Below are positions 4,788 to 7,154 of a stretch of DNA of 7,154 bases, one piece after another. The number at the start of each line of letters is the position of its first letter. Position 1 is the stretch's first letter. Under the pieces are notes generated by a model. That model was given only the letters and a program-made list of their open reading frames with translations. It had not been told where the DNA came from and did not search any database. The translations under genes were made by a program, and so were the position numbers. This stretch comes from an uncultured Ruminococcus sp. (GTDB lineage: Bacteria > Bacillota > Clostridia > Oscillospirales > Ruminococcaceae): contig CAMBJF010000122.1 in the NCBI GenBank assembly GCA_945867875.1, positions 1 through 7,154 on the forward strand. Direction: 5' to 3'.

Positions 4788-5868
4788 ACTTTCTCACCAT
4801 AAATTCGGCATATGCCGTTCCGTCCGGAGTGATTATTTCAAGCTGATAAAGCCCCTTTTCAAGCTTTGTTTCATAAGCTGCGGAACGTTCCCACAAATTG
4901 CTTTCGGAAACAAAATTCTCTGCCGTGAAGCTGCCGCAGCTTTTCCATATCCGCTCATCATATTTGCGTATGTTCACGGGAATGCCATAGGGATACATCG
5001 TCATATCCTCTGCACAGTCAGTTGCGGTGAGGGTCAGAACGCCGTTTTCATAGAATGCCGAATAAAGCCGTCCACCCACGGCATAATCATCATAGCTGCA
5101 CTCCCAAAAATCCGAGCTGTACATATACGGCTCTATACCGTCGTCTGTGCGGGTAAGGAAGAAAAAATGCTCCATATCGGTGTGGGCGAGCCTTATGGAA
5201 TCATCGCTCCTGCCGTAAACGAACACAGCCGAATCGGAATTCTGCTTTGGCGTTAAAAAATTCGTGTGATGAACGGGGTAGCTCTCATTTGTGGCATATT
5301 CGATATAATAAAACGCCCCTCCGTATGCAGGCTCACCCGTCCTGAAAACATAGTCGGGATTTCCGTCAAAGTTATAGTCATCGAGAAGCAGGGCGAAATT
5401 GTCGGAATAGGTGTACTTCAAAGCTGACCGTACATCAGAATCATAGGCGCAGGGAGTATTAACCGCTCCCGATTTGCCCCTTATCGACATATCCATTCTG
5501 CCGCCGAAAACACCGTCATTATATTTTGAACTGAAGATATCTACTTTGACCTGTCCGCCGTCGGTGGTGTCAAACACGTTGTGGGAAACGAGATATCCGC
5601 CCTTATCATCATCATAAACAGGGTCATTGCCAAAATATTCATCGGGGTCGATCTGATTTACAAAATCAACTTCATATTCGGTCTCGGGGAGCTTAGGCTT
5701 ATGCTCGGGGCGTTCATAGACAAATTTATCAGCCTTGCTTTCCGTCATCTCTGCGGACTTTTCACGGTTCATTTTCCAAAAAAGCGAGCCGTAGCTGTTA
5801 TATGTATATATAAGGTCTGCCGCACCTATCAGCACAAAAAGCACTATGGAAGCAATAAGCTTCTTCAT
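4786..5868 (-). CDS. Signal-anchored extracytoplasmic protein of unknown function
   Basis: I do not recognise this 360-residue protein. Residues 1-23 (MKKLIASIVLFVLIGAADLI onward) form a signal peptide or N-terminal anchor; there is no lipobox cysteine, so it is not a lipoprotein. A charged linker (35-65) follows. The rest looks like a beta-rich domain, full of Asp, Tyr, Phe and Gly. One clear motif is DYNFDGNPD at 164-172, of the D-x-N-x-D-G-x-x-D type used for calcium binding in FG-GAP/VCBS-like and EF-hand-like loops, so calcium binding outside the cell is a reasonable guess. Cysteines at 140, 257, 285 and 311 could form disulfides. The last 35 residues (about 325-360) look like a small beta domain. 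The ATG has AAGGAGG eight bases upstream, placed within the end of the preceding gene, only three bases away. It probably acts with that membrane protein. No function is assigned. Confidence 0.85.
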   Translation of the reverse strand: MKKLIASIVLFVLIGAADLIYTYNSYGSLFWKMNREKSAEMTESKADKFVYERPEHKPKLPETEYEVDFVNQIDPDEYFGNDPVYDDDKGGYLVSHNVFDTTDGGQVKVDIFSSKYNDGVFGGRMDMSIRGKSGAVNTPCAYDSDVRSALKYTYSDNFALLLDDYNFDGNPDYVFRTGEPAYGGAFYYIEYATNESYPVHHTNFLTPKQNSDSAVFVYGRSDDSIRLAHTDMEHFFFLTRTDDGIEPYMYSSDFWECSYDDYAVGGRLYSAFYENGVLTLTATDCAEDMTMYPYGIPVNIRKYDERIWKSCGSFTAENFVSESNLWERSAAYETKLEKGLYQLEIITPDGTAYAEFMVRK

Positions 5869-5871
5869 ATG

Positions 5872-7077
5872 TCACACCTCCTTAAATGTATCGTAGACCG
5901 TGCCGTTCACATAAATATACTCATCGTCAAAGCCCACTGTCCAGAAGCCCTCGCCATTGCCGCCGTTTACGTATATCCTGAAATCGCAGCTGCTGCGGTC
6001 TGTCAGCTCGTAGTCAAAAATATACCTGTCGCTGTCCTCAAAAAGCGCCTGCCAGCTTTCCTTAACGCTTTCGTCGGGACAGCAGTACCAGTCATAATAA
6101 TTATGGCTCACGGCATAATCCGCCACAGTCCGCATATGGCTGCCGTATTCCGCAAGGAGGGGCGGAATGACCTCGTCCGTGTATTGATATCTGCTTTCAG
6201 GCTCGTCAAAATAAACGTCATCCGAAGGGTCGATCATAAAAAAGCCGATGCACACAGCAAGCATTACAACGGCTGTGCATATCCAATATGATGCCGACTG
6301 CCAGAAGCTCATACGCTTTCCGTAAACAGTTTCGTGCTTCACCGCCGCTATCTCATCGGTAATTATAAGCGGAAGCAGCAATATGTAAATATGCAGGAGC
6401 TGCGAGACCAGAATCATAGCTCCGCCGAAAAGATACAACGCTCCATAAGCACTGCCTGCATAGTCATAGAAATAGAACACCATTGCGTGAAGCTCAGCAA
6501 AGACAAGGAACGCCGCAAGGGGCAGCTTGTATGCATCTGAGCGTTTGTTCTCCGCAAGCCACAGCGACAGAGCTGCCGCAGGGATAAACATAATACCTCC
6601 GCAGAGCTGTAACACTGCCACAGCCATTACTGCAAGCGGATACAGCAGATCGTAAAAAAAGCCGTAGCCGTACACGCCGCTGCCCGTCAGCATATGAAAC
6701 ACTATTGCAATGATGACAAGCACGGCGGGCACGACAATGAGTTTTATCCCCATAGGCGAATAAAGGCTTATTGAGTGAAGTATATCAATAAGCCCTGTGT
6801 CAGGCTTGACGGGTCTTGCCGCTGCGGAGTATTTTTCTGAAAGCTTCTCCATACAGATATCGGAGGTTACGACAATATTTCCGTTGGCATAGCTAAGCTC
6901 TGCGGCAATGCTTTCACCTGTTCTGTCACAGGTGAAAAAAGCCGTTTGTGAGCCGTCACCCTCCTTGCTTTCCCTTTTCTCCGAAAATTCGGGATACATC
7001 TGCACAATGTCCTTTTTAAGCTGTGAAAATATCTCCGAATCCGCCCTGTCATATATTTTGTATGTATAACTTTTCAA
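5872..7077 (-). CDS. Polytopic membrane protein of unknown function
   Basis: I do not recognise this 401-residue protein. Residues 1-107 are a soluble, probably cytoplasmic domain of mixed helix and strand character. Residues about 110-282 hold some five or six membrane helices (near 110-129, 143-158, 160-174, 185-203, 213-239 and 263-282). Residues 283-401 form a second soluble domain rich in Asp, Tyr and Trp, with a Cys-Cys pair at 332-333 and a further Cys at 364. If the chain ends outside the cell, this domain and the downstream anchored protein face the same side and could interact. The start is TTG at 7077, six bases after a run of six G on the coding strand that can serve as ribosome binding site. 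It is the first gene of a two-gene operon. Its last codons (Lys-Glu-Val) form the ribosome binding site of the next gene. Domain limits and topology are read by eye. Confidence 0.82.
   Translation of the reverse strand: MKSYTYKIYDRADSEIFSQLKKDIVQMYPEFSEKRESKEGDGSQTAFFTCDRTGESIAAELSYANGNIVVTSDICMEKLSEKYSAAARPVKPDTGLIDILHSISLYSPMGIKLIVVPAVLVIIAIVFHMLTGSGVYGYGFFYDLLYPLAVMAVAVLQLCGGIMFIPAAALSLWLAENKRSDAYKLPLAAFLVFAELHAMVFYFYDYAGSAYGALYLFGGAMILVSQLLHIYILLLPLIITDEIAAVKHETVYGKRMSFWQSASYWICTAVVMLAVCIGFFMIDPSDDVYFDEPESRYQYTDEVIPPLLAEYGSHMRTVADYAVSHNYYDWYCCPDESVKESWQALFEDSDRYIFDYELTDRSSCDFRIYVNGGNGEGFWTVGFDDEYIYVNGTVYDTFKEV
5877..5883 (-). promoter_or_regulatory. Ribosome binding site of the anchored protein, inside the upstream gene
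   Basis: The coding strand reads AAGGAGG eight bases before the ATG at 5868. It overlaps the final Lys-Glu-Val codons of the upstream membrane protein, which ties expression of the two genes together. Confidence 0.9.
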
Positions 7078-7083
7078 TTATGT

Positions 7084-7089
7084 CCCCCC
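7084..7089 (-). promoter_or_regulatory. G-run ribosome binding site for the TTG start of the membrane protein
   Basis: On the minus strand GGGGGGA lies six bases before the TTG at 7077. It is not a classical AGGAGG, but it can pair with the anti-Shine-Dalgarno partly, and no better start with a site exists nearby; the next Met is residue 27. The exact number of G is a homopolymer and could be miscounted. Confidence 0.6.
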
Positions 7090-7104
7090 GTTTTGATAGT
7101 ATAT

Positions 7105-7110
7105 ATTATA
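7105..7110 (-). promoter_or_regulatory. Candidate -10 element, -35 lost at fragment end
   Basis: The minus strand reads TATAAT (complement of 7105-7110), which would start transcription near 7098, about 20 bases before the TTG start. The matching -35 would lie near 7128-7133, inside the adapter, so the promoter is cut by the end of the fragment and cannot be confirmed here. Confidence 0.5.
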
Positions 7111-7111
7111 T

Positions 7112-7154
7112 CTGTCTCTTATACACATCTCCGAGCCCACGAGACGCTACGCTA
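7112..7154 (+). other. Nextera i7-side sequencing adapter (artefact)
   Basis: Synthetic sequence. Bases 7112-7130 are the Tn5 mosaic end in reverse orientation, 7131-7145 the read-2 adapter stem, and 7146-7153 (GCTACGCT) match the Nextera i7 index N709. The last base is the first of the P7 primer. Genomic DNA ends at 7111. Index names are from memory. Confidence 0.98.

Noticed and set aside
4771..5256. 161-codon plus-strand frame downstream of azlD
   Set aside because: It begins inside the terminator hairpin and is antisense to the anchored protein gene.
5581..6291. 236-codon plus-strand frame opposite the two unknown minus-strand genes
   Set aside because: It spans both minus-strand genes antisense, lacks a ribosome binding site, and the minus-strand genes have good starts, operon spacing and coherent membrane topology.
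47..7111. CRISPR array, insertion sequence, prophage or integrated element
   Set aside because: No regularly spaced repeats, transposase or integrase genes, or paired terminal repeats were seen. The only transposon sequence is the synthetic Tn5 mosaic end in the adapters.

Overview
The window is a single tagmentation fragment, not a trimmed genomic segment. Bases 1-46 and 7112-7154 are Illumina Nextera adapter and index sequence, so genomic DNA runs only from 47 to 7111. The DNA looks like a Firmicute of the class Clostridia, probably a Ruminococcus-like gut or rumen fibre degrader. The grounds are strong AAAGGAG/AAGGAGG ribosome binding sites, three TTG starts, Gram-positive-style consensus promoters, a tRNA gene with encoded CCA, and a GH130_1 mannosylglucose phosphorylase of the type known from Ruminococcus albus. 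The genus is an inference.

Layout. (1) 152-1921, plus strand: a Na+/phosphate cotransporter with a C-terminal PhoU domain, ending in a hairpin terminator. (2) 1957-2039, minus strand: tRNA-Leu(UAG), converging on the same terminator and driven by an extended -10 promoter. (3) 2040-2566: a 527-base gap without a credible protein gene but full of signals. It holds a possible structured RNA (about 2154-2356) with its own promoter and terminator, a pair of opposed consensus promoters that share one -10 element, a perfect 12-bp palindrome with a central CpG, and the promoter and leader of the next operon. (4) 2567-4752, plus strand: a likely three-gene operon made of a 4-O-beta-D-mannosyl-D-glucose phosphorylase, azlC and azlD, with gaps of 3 bases and then a 4-base overlap, ended by a bidirectional terminator. 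(5) 4786-7077, minus strand: a two-gene operon of unknown function, a polytopic membrane protein followed by a signal-anchored extracytoplasmic protein. Its promoter is cut by the fragment end.

How the genes work together. The phosphate transporter and the tRNA are ordinary housekeeping genes. The phosphorylase uses inorganic phosphate to split mannosylglucose, the last step of one mannan route. AzlCD exports branched-chain amino acids, and no metabolic link to the phosphorylase is obvious, so that operon is an odd pairing. The two minus-strand proteins probably act together at the membrane, since they are tightly spaced and the ribosome binding site of the second lies inside the first.

The parts most worth following up are the possible RNA with its crowded promoter region (2119-2417) and the uncharacterised two-gene membrane operon. 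I saw no CRISPR array, insertion sequence or phage gene.
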